A DNA stretch of 64,000 nucleotides from Theionarchaea archaeon. GTDB taxonomy: Archaea > Methanobacteriota_B > Thermococci > Methanofastidiosales > SZ-28-30. The notes under the pieces are model-generated. The model did not search any database, was not told where the DNA came from, and saw nothing but the letters and a program-made list of their open reading frames with translations. Shown here in pieces: positions 50,153-57,175 of this stretch (the stretch's first letter is position 1; each line of letters begins with the position of its first letter). Position numbers and translations under genes: made by a program. The stretch covers positions 1-64,000 of the forward strand of contig JACVGT010000001.1 of assembly GCA_018992685.1 (NCBI GenBank), written 5' to 3'.

Positions 50153-50644
50153 ATGGAGAAAGATGTGGAATACGACCTGGATGAGTTTATTAGAAAGGCC
50201 AGGAGACGTTCAGCTGAGTACGAGGAACAGCCCTACGACGAGACAACATTCAGAAACTACAGAAGGTTTTCCAATCTAGAGGAACACGAGGATTATTACC
50301 AGCAAATAAAGGTTTGCAAGGCCATTCTAAATGATATCAGATCCAGATCCCACTTTTTGTCTAAGATGGAGAAGTATTCTCCAGGTATTAGTTCACTCTC
50401 CATAGAGGATGTAGCAAAGATCAGGTACAGTTCAGAGAATGAATCATACATTGTTTATGCAGATGGAACTGAGTTCGACATTTACGAGGACGACATGAAA
50501 TTCATTTACCCCTCAATTGTCGACATTCCTGATTCATATGAGTTTGAGGTCGTCATCGAGGACTCTTCAGTGTACGTGTACAACAAGTTTACTGCAGATC
50601 AGCCCTTCAGGGTGTTCGGGGCAGCTGAGGCGGCTGAAGAGTAG
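50153..50644 (+). CDS. hypothetical acidic protein
   Basis: 163 residues. The N-terminal half is helical and charged (YDLDEFIRKARRRSAEYEEQPYDETTFRNYRRF..., HEDYYQQIKVCKAILNDI), and the C-terminal half beta-rich (YIVYADGTEFDIYEDDMKFIYPSIVDIPDSYEFEVVIEDSSVYVYNKF). No family recognised. Its end overlaps the convergent BPL_N-like gene by 38 bases, so antisense interference is possible. Confidence 0.6.
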   Translation: MEKDVEYDLDEFIRKARRRSAEYEEQPYDETTFRNYRRFSNLEEHEDYYQQIKVCKAILNDIRSRSHFLSKMEKYSPGISSLSIEDVAKIRYSSENESYIVYADGTEFDIYEDDMKFIYPSIVDIPDSYEFEVVIEDSSVYVYNKFTADQPFRVFGAAEAAEE

Positions 50645-51722
50645 AGAAATACAGTGAATACAAGTCACTGGTGAGAGTTTTGATGCCTTCCAGAAGTATT
50701 TCGGCCTGGGCAGCATCTGGCCCCAGGTTTCGCACCTGCAGGGTCAAGGTTCTGGCACGTTCAGGAATGTCGGGAATGGCTCTAATCGACTGTTGAAGTT
50801 CAAGAAAGCTGACCAGCTTGAAGCAGGCCTGGAAAAAGTAGGCCAGTCGCTCGGGGTCATACATTTTCTCTCCAATTTTCCACTGATAGTTCTGCAGGCC
50901 AAAAGCAGCCAGTCTGCCATTGGATACCCACCGTTTCACTTCCTTAATCCAAGTTCGCTTTTCATTTCCTTTGATCTGGGAGCCCGTGGGTTCCACGTGA
51001 TATCCTCTGTGAGGTATCTTCGAAAGCAGGGCTATCAGTTCTCGGTTAGCGTCTGGGAAGTGAGGATGTTCAAAATGAGGTCCAAATAAGTAGAGACACC
51101 CTCTCGAAACCTTCTTGGTTATCAGGGCTCTCTTCCCAAGGAGAGCCTGTCGTGCTTCCTCTTTCCCGCAGAGGAACATGGTCTTGGGAGTGAACTGGGA
51201 GTAGGACGCCAGAGGTTCAGCGTTTGCAGAGAGGATTCCCGGACCTCCATATAACGGTGCCTGTATGGTGTATCCATTGTATTCCAGAGTTACAGCCTCC
51301 CTTACGGGGTGGAATACGAACCCGTCTCTGTATTTTACCAGATACTTGTGAGGCATTCGTATGTTGGGAGGGGGTTCAATTGCGAAGTTTGAAATCTCCC
51401 CGTCCACTAGGTTGAGCCAGGGATAGGGATTCTCATGGAACCGGAGGGCAAAGTATGTCCCAGCACAGATCCCAATATAAGTTCCCCCCTTCTCAATGAA
51501 AGACCGTATCCGGGAAACGCCATGCTTCCCGATATGAGAAAAGAGGGCAAAAGGATCACCTCCCGAAACTACCAGGACATCTGCTGCAATATCCCCGGTA
51601 TCGGTGATGAATTCAATGGTGTTGATCCCGTGGGAACTCAGGGTATCAACGAACCAGATCCATGAATGGGAAGCTCCCTTGCCAGTGTATAACGCAATTT
51701 TCAGCGGTAATTCTGCAGTCAT
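50607..51722 (-). CDS. BPL_N/class I glutamine-amidotransferase-like protein
   Basis: 371 residues. Residues ~5-235 match the biotin-protein-ligase N-terminal (BPL_N) type: IALYTGKGASHSWIWFVDTL, DVLVVSGGDPFALFSHIGKHGV, FIEKGGTYIGICAGTYFAL with nucleophile Cys in GICAG (~86), and RGCLYLFGPHFEHP for the catalytic His. The C-terminal ~130 residues are helical and unassigned. Such proteins are unlikely to hydrolyse glutamine without partner and their role is unknown. The ATG overlaps the AOR-like stop by four bases, so it belongs to the ferredoxin-AOR operon. Confidence 0.8.
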   Translation of the reverse strand: MTAELPLKIALYTGKGASHSWIWFVDTLSSHGINTIEFITDTGDIAADVLVVSGGDPFALFSHIGKHGVSRIRSFIEKGGTYIGICAGTYFALRFHENPYPWLNLVDGEISNFAIEPPPNIRMPHKYLVKYRDGFVFHPVREAVTLEYNGYTIQAPLYGGPGILSANAEPLASYSQFTPKTMFLCGKEEARQALLGKRALITKKVSRGCLYLFGPHFEHPHFPDANRELIALLSKIPHRGYHVEPTGSQIKGNEKRTWIKEVKRWVSNGRLAAFGLQNYQWKIGEKMYDPERLAYFFQACFKLVSFLELQQSIRAIPDIPERARTLTLQVRNLGPDAAQAEILLEGIKTLTSDLYSLYFSTLQPPQLPRTP

Positions 51723-52807
51723 AGACGAGACACAATATCGTCCAGGGTATCAGCAGAGATTTCCAGTCCTGTGCCTGCCGTAATGGCTCGAACGGCAGCT
51801 TCTTCATCAATGCCAAACTGGTCCAGTATGGGGCATACACCAAGAGTGTAGTACCATCCTTCCTTGTCTTCCAGGGGCTGAGCAGGTTGTGATCCCATGG
51901 TGGTTAATGCGTTGGGATCTTTTCCATACTTGGGATTGACACCCAGCTGGTAGCAGGTCTGAAGGGTTTCTGCAGCCTTCTTGACATCGAGACCATGTGC
52001 CATCAGATCTTTCAAATGTCTCTCAAAGATGACCACACCCTCATTCTCGCCTGTCTCTACGAAATTCCTGCAGGCATAGGGACAGTTGAAACATGCATCA
52101 AACCGCTGTGTAATGGCTTCCAACCCTTCAACAGGAGCACCTTTCTTCTGTATCTTTGACTTCAGCCCAGTCAGGACCTCTTCGGCTGCCGAGATGAACT
52201 CTTCAGGTTCTGAGATTTCTACTTCACCCATTCCTCTCATGGCCACAGCCTTGACGTTTTTCTCTCCCAGTACTGCAGCAAGCCCGTTCCTATCGTCAGT
52301 TCCCCAGTAATTATTCACCAGGAGGGCTGCTCCGGATTTCTTCTCTCCTCCTTCGCCAATGACCAGAGTTTGTATCCGGTTCTCACCTAGTTCTTCTCTC
52401 AAGTAGGCTGTCGTTTCCCAGGTGTTCTTCCCCCACAGATCAGTGGATTCAATGTCAGCAATTTCATCGTGCAGCCACAGATAGACCGGATTCTCAGCCT
52501 TGCCTTTTAGCACCACAAAGCTGAACCCCGATAGTTTCAGTTCCGGTCCTGAGAACCAGTTGAAGGCTGAATGACACACTGTTCCATTTTTCTTTGCTGT
52601 CACAACACCCAGAGCCGATCCCGGGAAGAGTGTCCCTGTCAAGACACCTGTTCCCAGTATGACAGAATCAGGATATTGGGATAATAACGCATTGTTAGCA
52701 CAGGCTCCACCAATATTTTTCTCAATAAAATCCTCTTCAATATCTACTTCTTCTACTTCGCCTGCATCCAGATCTACAACCGCAATTAAATCAGTGTACA
52801 ATTCCAT
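51719..52807 (-). CDS. short aldehyde ferredoxin oxidoreductase-like protein
   Basis: 362 residues from ATG 52807 (AGAGGTGTGAGC). The AOR N-domain is clear (DLDAGEVEEVDIEEDFIEKNIGGACANNALL..., LTGTLFPGSALGVVTAKK, WFSGPELKLSGFSFVVLKG). It is followed by VIGEGGEKKSGAALLVNNYWGTDDRNGLAAVLGEKNVKAVAMRG and the Fe-S cysteines (CxxCxxxC, DACFNCPYACRNF). Full AOR proteins are ~600 residues; here most of domains 2-3 are missing, with only a remnant ending TAGTGLEISADTLDDIVSRL and a fourth Cys in LGVCPIL. It may bind tungstopterin poorly or serve as an electron carrier. Not obviously a decayed gene, as the frame is clean. Confidence 0.8.
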   Translation of the reverse strand: MELYTDLIAVVDLDAGEVEEVDIEEDFIEKNIGGACANNALLSQYPDSVILGTGVLTGTLFPGSALGVVTAKKNGTVCHSAFNWFSGPELKLSGFSFVVLKGKAENPVYLWLHDEIADIESTDLWGKNTWETTAYLREELGENRIQTLVIGEGGEKKSGAALLVNNYWGTDDRNGLAAVLGEKNVKAVAMRGMGEVEISEPEEFISAAEEVLTGLKSKIQKKGAPVEGLEAITQRFDACFNCPYACRNFVETGENEGVVIFERHLKDLMAHGLDVKKAAETLQTCYQLGVNPKYGKDPNALTTMGSQPAQPLEDKEGWYYTLGVCPILDQFGIDEEAAVRAITAGTGLEISADTLDDIVSRL

Positions 52808-52809
52808 GC

Positions 52810-53136
52810 TCACACCTCTTTAAGACACCCTGTTGGGCAGAATCGAACGCACATGGCATCGGTGCAGTTGTCACAGGGTTCTCTTAGCAAAATGGGTTTT
52901 CCTCCGCCACCAGTATCACTTGATTCTCCTTCTTTCATCACTTCGACACCTTCTGGCCTTCCCAGGAGGACTTCTCCCTCCCGTTTGAGCATGACACCGT
53001 AGTAGTTCTTTCTCTCCTCTCTGTGCAGAATGATGCTGGATCGCATAGTGGTGAATACTTCTTCTTCTCTGTATAAACTGCATGCCACTTCACAGGCACC
53101 ACATGCTGTACAGATTTGGGGATCGATTTCTATCAT
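52810..53136 (-). CDS. 4Fe-4S ferredoxin partner of the AOR-like protein
   Basis: 108 residues from ATG 53136 (CAGGTGATTACA upstream; in-frame upstream ATG 53244 is rejected). CTACGACEVACSL near residue 9-21 provides one cluster set and CDNCTDAMCVRFCPTGCL near the C-terminus the second, resembling the ferredoxin-like subunits (AorB/CooF type) encoded beside AOR enzymes. A ~50-residue Gly/Glu-rich linker separates them. Stop overlaps the AOR start region. Confidence 0.85.
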   Translation of the reverse strand: MIEIDPQICTACGACEVACSLYREEEVFTTMRSSIILHREERKNYYGVMLKREGEVLLGRPEGVEVMKEGESSDTGGGGKPILLREPCDNCTDAMCVRFCPTGCLKEV

Positions 53137-53168
53137 TGTAATCACCTGACATGACAGACCTATGACAT

Positions 53169-53177
53169 AATATAAAG
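53169..53177 (-). promoter_or_regulatory. TATA box of ferredoxin-AOR operon
   Basis: Minus-strand TTTATATTA about 37 bases before ATG 53136; predicted leader of ~12 nt carrying AGGTGAT. Confidence 0.5.
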
Positions 53178-53298
53178 GTTTTCCATCTTCTTTTGGGTAG
53201 GTTGTGATAGCAGATAGAGTCAAGAATGATCTGGAATCAACCATTGAGAAAAGAAGGGCGAAATTACGGGGTTGCTGCAGCCTCTACAATTCGAAAGA

Positions 53299-53307
53299 TT
53301 TATATAG
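53299..53307 (+). promoter_or_regulatory. TATA box of tRNA-Tyr
   Basis: TTTATATAG is centred about 26 bases before the first base of mature tRNA-Tyr, predicting a very short 5' leader. Confidence 0.6.
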
Positions 53308-53328
53308 CCACACCCACTCCATAGGGTA

Positions 53329-53402
53329 CCCGGCGTAGTTCAATCTGGCAGAACGGCGGACTGTAGATCCGCATGTTGGTGGTTCAAATCCGCCCGCCGG
53401 GA
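53329..53402 (+). tRNA. tRNA-Tyr (anticodon GTA)
   Basis: Acceptor CCCGGCG pairs with CGCCGGG, discriminator A at 53402. The anticodon stem GCGGA/TCCGC holds loop CTGTAGA (GTA). T arm GGCGG-type stem with TTCAAAT loop. No CCA is encoded, unlike the tRNA-Ser in this window. The C1-G72 acceptor end is the archaeal tyrosine identity pair. Confidence 0.95.
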
Positions 53403-53476
53403 TTATTTTGGTGCATCAGCAACAGGTGAAGTGTCAATGTCTCAGATCACAGCCTTTGAGTTCCTGTCCAGGCATG

Positions 53477-53855
53477 CTATCCCATTTTCTGCGATAACCG
53501 CAAGATTTCTATCCATGTATGAACAAACTGATGAAAAGGGTAACTCAAAGGTATGTTTCCCTTAGCAGTGTAGTTCCACAGAGTTTTTCTCGTTTTGCTG
53601 TGTATACAGGTCATTGTTCTTAAGTTCGCTACAAAGATGAACCCGTCCACTAGCATCGGATCTCCTAAATAGTATCCCACGTCCCTTTTCCACCTCACGT
53701 GACGTATTCCAGCCTTCCCTTCAGGTGAGATTGCAGGTTCACTGTAGGGAAAATAAGGGGAAAAGTCCTTGTCAAGGTAATATTCCGGTGCCATGGGCGA
53801 ATAACACCCCCAGCGAGCTATCTTACCACCATCTTGTATACCATTGTTTCTCTAG
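53477..53855 (-). pseudogene. fragment of PQQ-like beta-propeller protein
   Basis: A 105-residue frame (ATG 53794 to 53477), open 60 bases further upstream without a start codon (GIQDGGKIARWGCYSP). GDPMLVDGFIFVANLRTMTCIHSKTRKTLWNYTAKG matches one blade of a PQQ/WD-type propeller. The expected other blades are absent and the end loses propeller character, so a remnant is the best explanation. Confidence 0.45.
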
Positions 53856-54370
53856 TGATCATCTAATTCTATTAGAATCTTAAAAAGGGCAGAAGGTATC
53901 TTTCCGTTGAATTGTACGAATTTCTTCCCACAGAAATCAATGTCCCAGGGAATAAAACAGTGAAACCCGGAATGTGAATAAGGCATAATCTTCCCTTCTG
54001 TTGAGGTAATGGTGACTTCAATATGAGGATAATAGTCGAATCTGATGAAGTCATTATAGGATGGTTCGGGAACTTCAACTTCATAGAAATCAGTAAAATT
54101 CGCCATCAGATTATCAATGAGTTCTGGATCAATATTCTTACCCGTATCGGAGAAATATCCTGCATTTTTGCGTGTTATTGTATAGTACTTATCATCCTTC
54201 CCCGGAAAGTACACAACTCCATAATATATTTCAATCTTCTCAACAGTAGCAAGCTCTTCTCTAATTTTTGTCACAGGGAAGAATGATCCTTGTTGAATCA
54301 GAGAGAGCACCACAATAACTGCAATACATGCCCTGAGAGCATTCGTACAACAAGTAAAATACCCTGGCAT
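53852..54370 (-). CDS. hypothetical exported or membrane-anchored protein
   Basis: 172 residues from ATG 54370. The frame continues 288 bases upstream, but that part is antisense to the peptide gene at 54555 and has no protein character, so it is rejected. An N-terminal hydrophobic stretch (ALRACIAVIVVLSLIQQ, ~10-27) precedes a soluble domain (YYGVVYFPGKDDKYYTITRKNAGYFSDTGKNIDPELIDNLMANF..., PHIEVTITSTEG). No family recognised and no clear ribosome site. It is divergent from RiPP system 2. Confidence 0.5.
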   Translation of the reverse strand: MPGYFTCCTNALRACIAVIVVLSLIQQGSFFPVTKIREELATVEKIEIYYGVVYFPGKDDKYYTITRKNAGYFSDTGKNIDPELIDNLMANFTDFYEVEVPEPSYNDFIRFDYYPHIEVTITSTEGKIMPYSHSGFHCFIPWDIDFCGKKFVQFNGKIPSALFKILIELDDH

Positions 54371-54490
54371 AAAAGGACTTTCTGAAGAACTTAAGGATAT
54401 GTGAGTCTGTGACAGATTCTGTAAACCGTATCTCCCCTTACTTCTACTACTAATCTCGCTACCTATTACATCACAATGTGGACAGAAAGA

Positions 54491-54498
54491 TTTATAAG
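54491..54498 (+). promoter_or_regulatory. TATA box of RiPP system 2
   Basis: TTTATAAG predicts a start near 54520 and a ~35-nt leader to the precursor ATG. Confidence 0.55.
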
Positions 54499-54554
54499 CA
54501 CGCGAAAAGAGAGGTAAGTATTTCTGAATAGGACATAGACAAAGAGGTGATAAA

Positions 54555-54665
54555 ATGATGAAAACGTGGATAGATCCGTTAGCCCAAAAGATGGAAGGAG
54601 CAGAAATTGATCCATTGGGAGTCTCAAAGTGTTCATGCGGTTGTGACCCCACGCTCATTCCATAG
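54555..54665 (+). CDS. candidate RiPP precursor peptide (system 2), Cys-rich core
   Basis: 36 residues, with an own promoter and AAAGAGGTGATAAA directly before ATG 54555 (a second ATG follows in frame). The N-terminal part (MMKTWIDPLAQKMEGAEID) is leader-like, with an acidic amphipathic segment. The C-terminal part (PLGVSKCSCGCDPTLIP) holds three cysteines in a CxCxC pattern, a natural site for thioether, thioamide or heterocycle formation. It is followed at 26 bases by a T-run and then, on the same strand, by an alpha/alpha-toroid protein, two radical SAM enzymes and a PqqD-like protein. Start of the mature peptide is unknown. Confidence 0.75.
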   Translation: MMKTWIDPLAQKMEGAEIDPLGVSKCSCGCDPTLIP

Positions 54666-54690
54666 GAATATTTCTCGCAGAACTATTTCA

Positions 54691-54706
54691 TTTTTTTTAT
54701 TTTTTT
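54691..54706 (+). terminator. T-run between precursor and biosynthetic genes
   Basis: TTTTTTTTATTTTTTT, about 26 bases after the precursor stop, an archaeal-type terminator. Read-through would lower expression of the enzymes relative to the peptide, as in system 1. Confidence 0.5.
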
Positions 54707-54722
54707 GTGGGAAGGGAATACT

Positions 54723-55694
54723 ATGAATGGAAGTAACAAGAAAATAGACGTTCGGGAGATAGTCATTGCTCTGAGAAGAGCAAAGATTTTTATTGCGAGG
54801 ATAATCTATACTCACAGGAATCTCCTAGAGTATTACCCTGCACACATTTCAGCGCTATTTTGTTATGCAAGACTATTGGACATCGTAGTACCGCGCGATA
54901 TAGACGAAAGCTTCGAAAAATTCATGCTTGAGAATCTCAACCGTAACTATGAGAGAATGTCTTTCTTGGACATTTTTTGGGGAATTTCCTACTTCAGTTT
55001 AAAAGGATATGGGTCCGGGAAATTGAGTGAATTCATTGAGCAGATTTTTTCTTTTCAAAATGAGAATGGTGGAATCGGATCTCACAGAGGAGATATAGGC
55101 AGAATTCCTCACACAGGAAGATTCTTGACCGCACTTCTTTCTACAGAATATGAGAGTGAAGATCTTTTCAAGTCCCATGAACAAAAAATCTTGAAGGCAT
55201 GTGATTTTCTAATTACTGAATGGAGCAAGGACGTTTCATCAGGAAATGCCCTGTCTCACAAGGGTGCAGCGGTATTGAGTGGTCTCTCCAAGTGTTCAGA
55301 AGTGAATCTGGGAATACAGGGGTTAGACCAACAAATAGTGGATACGATAAGAGTGCTTCTGGATCTGCAGATTCAAAACGGTGCCTGGACATTTCTCACG
55401 AAACAGACTGATGACAGGATTTCACTGGAATTGTCAGCCCCTAACATAACTGCTATGGTAGTGCGCTCGCTAAGCGAGGCATACCTTAAGGAAAAAGGTA
55501 ATGAAGCGCCCAAAATGAGTGAAGAACTCTCAAGGGATGTACTCCTGGCAATTGAGAGAGGGAGCAAGTACCTTTGTGAAACTCAAAGCGAATTTGGGTT
55601 TTGGCCTGCTAGTAACAGTGGAGATCTATCCGTTTTTGCCGGGGAGAGCGCATTGGCGTTGAAACCGGCTTTGGAGGTTCTTGAAGATGGGTAG
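54723..55694 (+). CDS. alpha/alpha-toroid protein (prenyltransferase/squalene cyclase-like repeats)
   Basis: 323 residues from ATG 54723, chosen over TTG 54705 since GGGAAGGGAATACT precedes it. Three repeats show the QW-like Gly/Trp pattern: FSFQNENGGIGSHRGD (~110-125), LLDLQIQNGAWTF (~220-232) and YLCETQSEFGFWPASNSGD (~285-303), each after a pair of helices. The fold is shared by terpene cyclases, protein prenyltransferase beta subunits and LanC-like cyclases. I see neither a DCTAE cyclase motif nor LanC zinc ligands. The role in the cluster (cyclase, scaffold or peptide binding) is unknown. It overlaps the next gene by eight bases. Confidence 0.75.
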   Translation: MNGSNKKIDVREIVIALRRAKIFIARIIYTHRNLLEYYPAHISALFCYARLLDIVVPRDIDESFEKFMLENLNRNYERMSFLDIFWGISYFSLKGYGSGKLSEFIEQIFSFQNENGGIGSHRGDIGRIPHTGRFLTALLSTEYESEDLFKSHEQKILKACDFLITEWSKDVSSGNALSHKGAAVLSGLSKCSEVNLGIQGLDQQIVDTIRVLLDLQIQNGAWTFLTKQTDDRISLELSAPNITAMVVRSLSEAYLKEKGNEAPKMSEELSRDVLLAIERGSKYLCETQSEFGFWPASNSGDLSVFAGESALALKPALEVLEDG

Positions 55695-56895
55695 TAGAGT
55701 ATCTGAATATGAAAAGGCCATATCCAGTATCGTGGAAAGGAAATATGAGGATAAGAGAGTTTTTTCTGTGCAGTGGCATATAACTGATCATTGCAACCTG
55801 GCATGCAAGCACTGCTATTCCAGCAACAATTCGATAAGGGATCTACCATTGAATGTACTCAAGGCTATCTTTGATAAGTATCTGAAAGCCATACTCAAAT
55901 GGGGTGTGGAAGGGTATCTTAGCCTGACCGGAGGAGAGGCAATTCTGCGGAGTGATTTCTTTGAACTTCTTGACTTCATACATGCAAGATGGGAAGAACA
56001 CCCAGTTTTTGTTGTGAGCTTGATGTCAAATGGGACTCTTATCGATGAAGAACGTGTCTCTCATCTGAAAGAGTACTTGCCCATGTTGTCGCATGTTCAA
56101 ATCAGTCTGGATGGTGTTAACGAAGAGACACACGACTTCTTACGAGGAGAAGGGTCCTTTTCGAGAAGCAAGAAGGGCTTTTCCTTGTTGCGTGAGGGTG
56201 GGTTCACCACTGCATTGCACTATGTGGTGCACAAAGGAAATTACAGAGATGCTTTCAACATACTGGAGCTGGGAGATGAACTCAAAGTAATCAGGGTCAC
56301 CTTATCAAGGCTGGTCCCCGAGGGCGGAGGGAAAACTTTGGAAATGCTAGCACCTTCCGAACTAAGGGATTTATGGGACTATCTGGGCAGCAGATGTTTG
56401 GATTACTACCCAAAGGGAGTCTTCTTGGCAAGGGGCAGGTGTGATCTGTGGCACCTCCCAGACATAGCTTCTGCCTTATACTCCCTGAAGTTGAACTCAC
56501 AGGGAAATGCATTTCCTGCACTATACAGGGTTGGTCAGAGATGTCCTGTAGGGCTCAATGGACTCGCCGTGGATACGGACGGGACCGTCTATCCTTGCAG
56601 AAGACTGCCCATTTCAGTAGGGAACATCGTCCAGGATACATTTTTCAAAATATGGTATAGCTCCAGACTTCTATGGAAATTCAGGCACAAGGAAGAATAC
56701 ATGAAAGGAAAGTGCCGTGATTGCCCGTTTCTCACTGATACACAGTTGAGAACCTTGTGTGCTGGAGGCAGTCCCTGCATTTCCTATGGTAATTGTGGAG
56801 ATTGCTTTGAGCCCGATCCGCAATGCTGGTTTGATCCGTACTCGGAGGAACAGAGAGAGGAGGTGGAAAAATGGAGAAAAAGGATCCTAGAATGA
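55687..56895 (+). CDS. radical SAM/SPASM peptide-modifying enzyme
   Basis: 402 residues from ATG 55687 (GGAGGTTCTTGAAG upstream; TTG 55681 also in frame). CxxxCxxC is Cys36/40/43 (HCNLACKHCYS), the GGE motif is LTGGEAILRSDF (~79-90), and the SPASM-type tail has GQRCPVGLNGLAVDTDGTVYPCRRLPISVGNI, GKCRDCPFL and CAGGSPCISYGNCGDCFEPDPQCWFD. The number of C-terminal Cys suggests two auxiliary clusters. Such enzymes form thioether or C-C crosslinks on precursor peptides; the CxCxC core here offers obvious targets. The following PqqD-like gene overlaps its end, supporting a two-part RRE-dependent enzyme. Confidence 0.88.
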   Translation: MGSRVSEYEKAISSIVERKYEDKRVFSVQWHITDHCNLACKHCYSSNNSIRDLPLNVLKAIFDKYLKAILKWGVEGYLSLTGGEAILRSDFFELLDFIHARWEEHPVFVVSLMSNGTLIDEERVSHLKEYLPMLSHVQISLDGVNEETHDFLRGEGSFSRSKKGFSLLREGGFTTALHYVVHKGNYRDAFNILELGDELKVIRVTLSRLVPEGGGKTLEMLAPSELRDLWDYLGSRCLDYYPKGVFLARGRCDLWHLPDIASALYSLKLNSQGNAFPALYRVGQRCPVGLNGLAVDTDGTVYPCRRLPISVGNIVQDTFFKIWYSSRLLWKFRHKEEYMKGKCRDCPFLTDTQLRTLCAGGSPCISYGNCGDCFEPDPQCWFDPYSEEQREEVEKWRKRILE

Positions 56896-57140
56896 GAGAG
56901 AACTTGTTCGTTATAAACGAAGAAGGAAGATACGTAGTCTTCGATCCAGAAGAGGGAGATCAGTGGAAACTGAACGAAACAGGAGCCCTGATTGTGGATT
57001 GCCTGATGCAAGGAGCCTCAATGGAAGACATAAAAAGTAAAATAATGGAAGAATATGATATAGATTCGGAAAAAGCGGAGGAATCGTTGAACAAATATAT
57101 AGAAGTGCTCAAGAAAGAGGGAATTATTCTGGAGGATTGA
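56871..57140 (+). CDS. PqqD-like RiPP recognition element protein
   Basis: 89 residues. The winged-helix pattern NLFVINEEGRYVVFDPEEGDQWKLNETGALIVDCLMQGASMEDIKSKIMEEYDIDSEKAEESLNKYIEVLKKEGIIL matches PqqD-type RREs, which bind precursor leaders and hand them to radical SAM partners. AGAGAGGAGGTGGAAAA precedes ATG 56871, which lies within the end of the preceding radical SAM gene. Either radical SAM enzyme in the cluster could be the partner. Confidence 0.87.
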   Translation: MEKKDPRMRENLFVINEEGRYVVFDPEEGDQWKLNETGALIVDCLMQGASMEDIKSKIMEEYDIDSEKAEESLNKYIEVLKKEGIILED

Positions 57141-57175
57141 ATGAAGGTGTTTGAAAGGAGGGATGGTACATTAGA

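Noticed and set aside
53852-54658. Full-length 268-residue minus-strand frame
   Set aside because: Its first 96 codons are antisense to the peptide gene at 54555 and to its promoter, with no signal or family; the start at 54370 is preferred.
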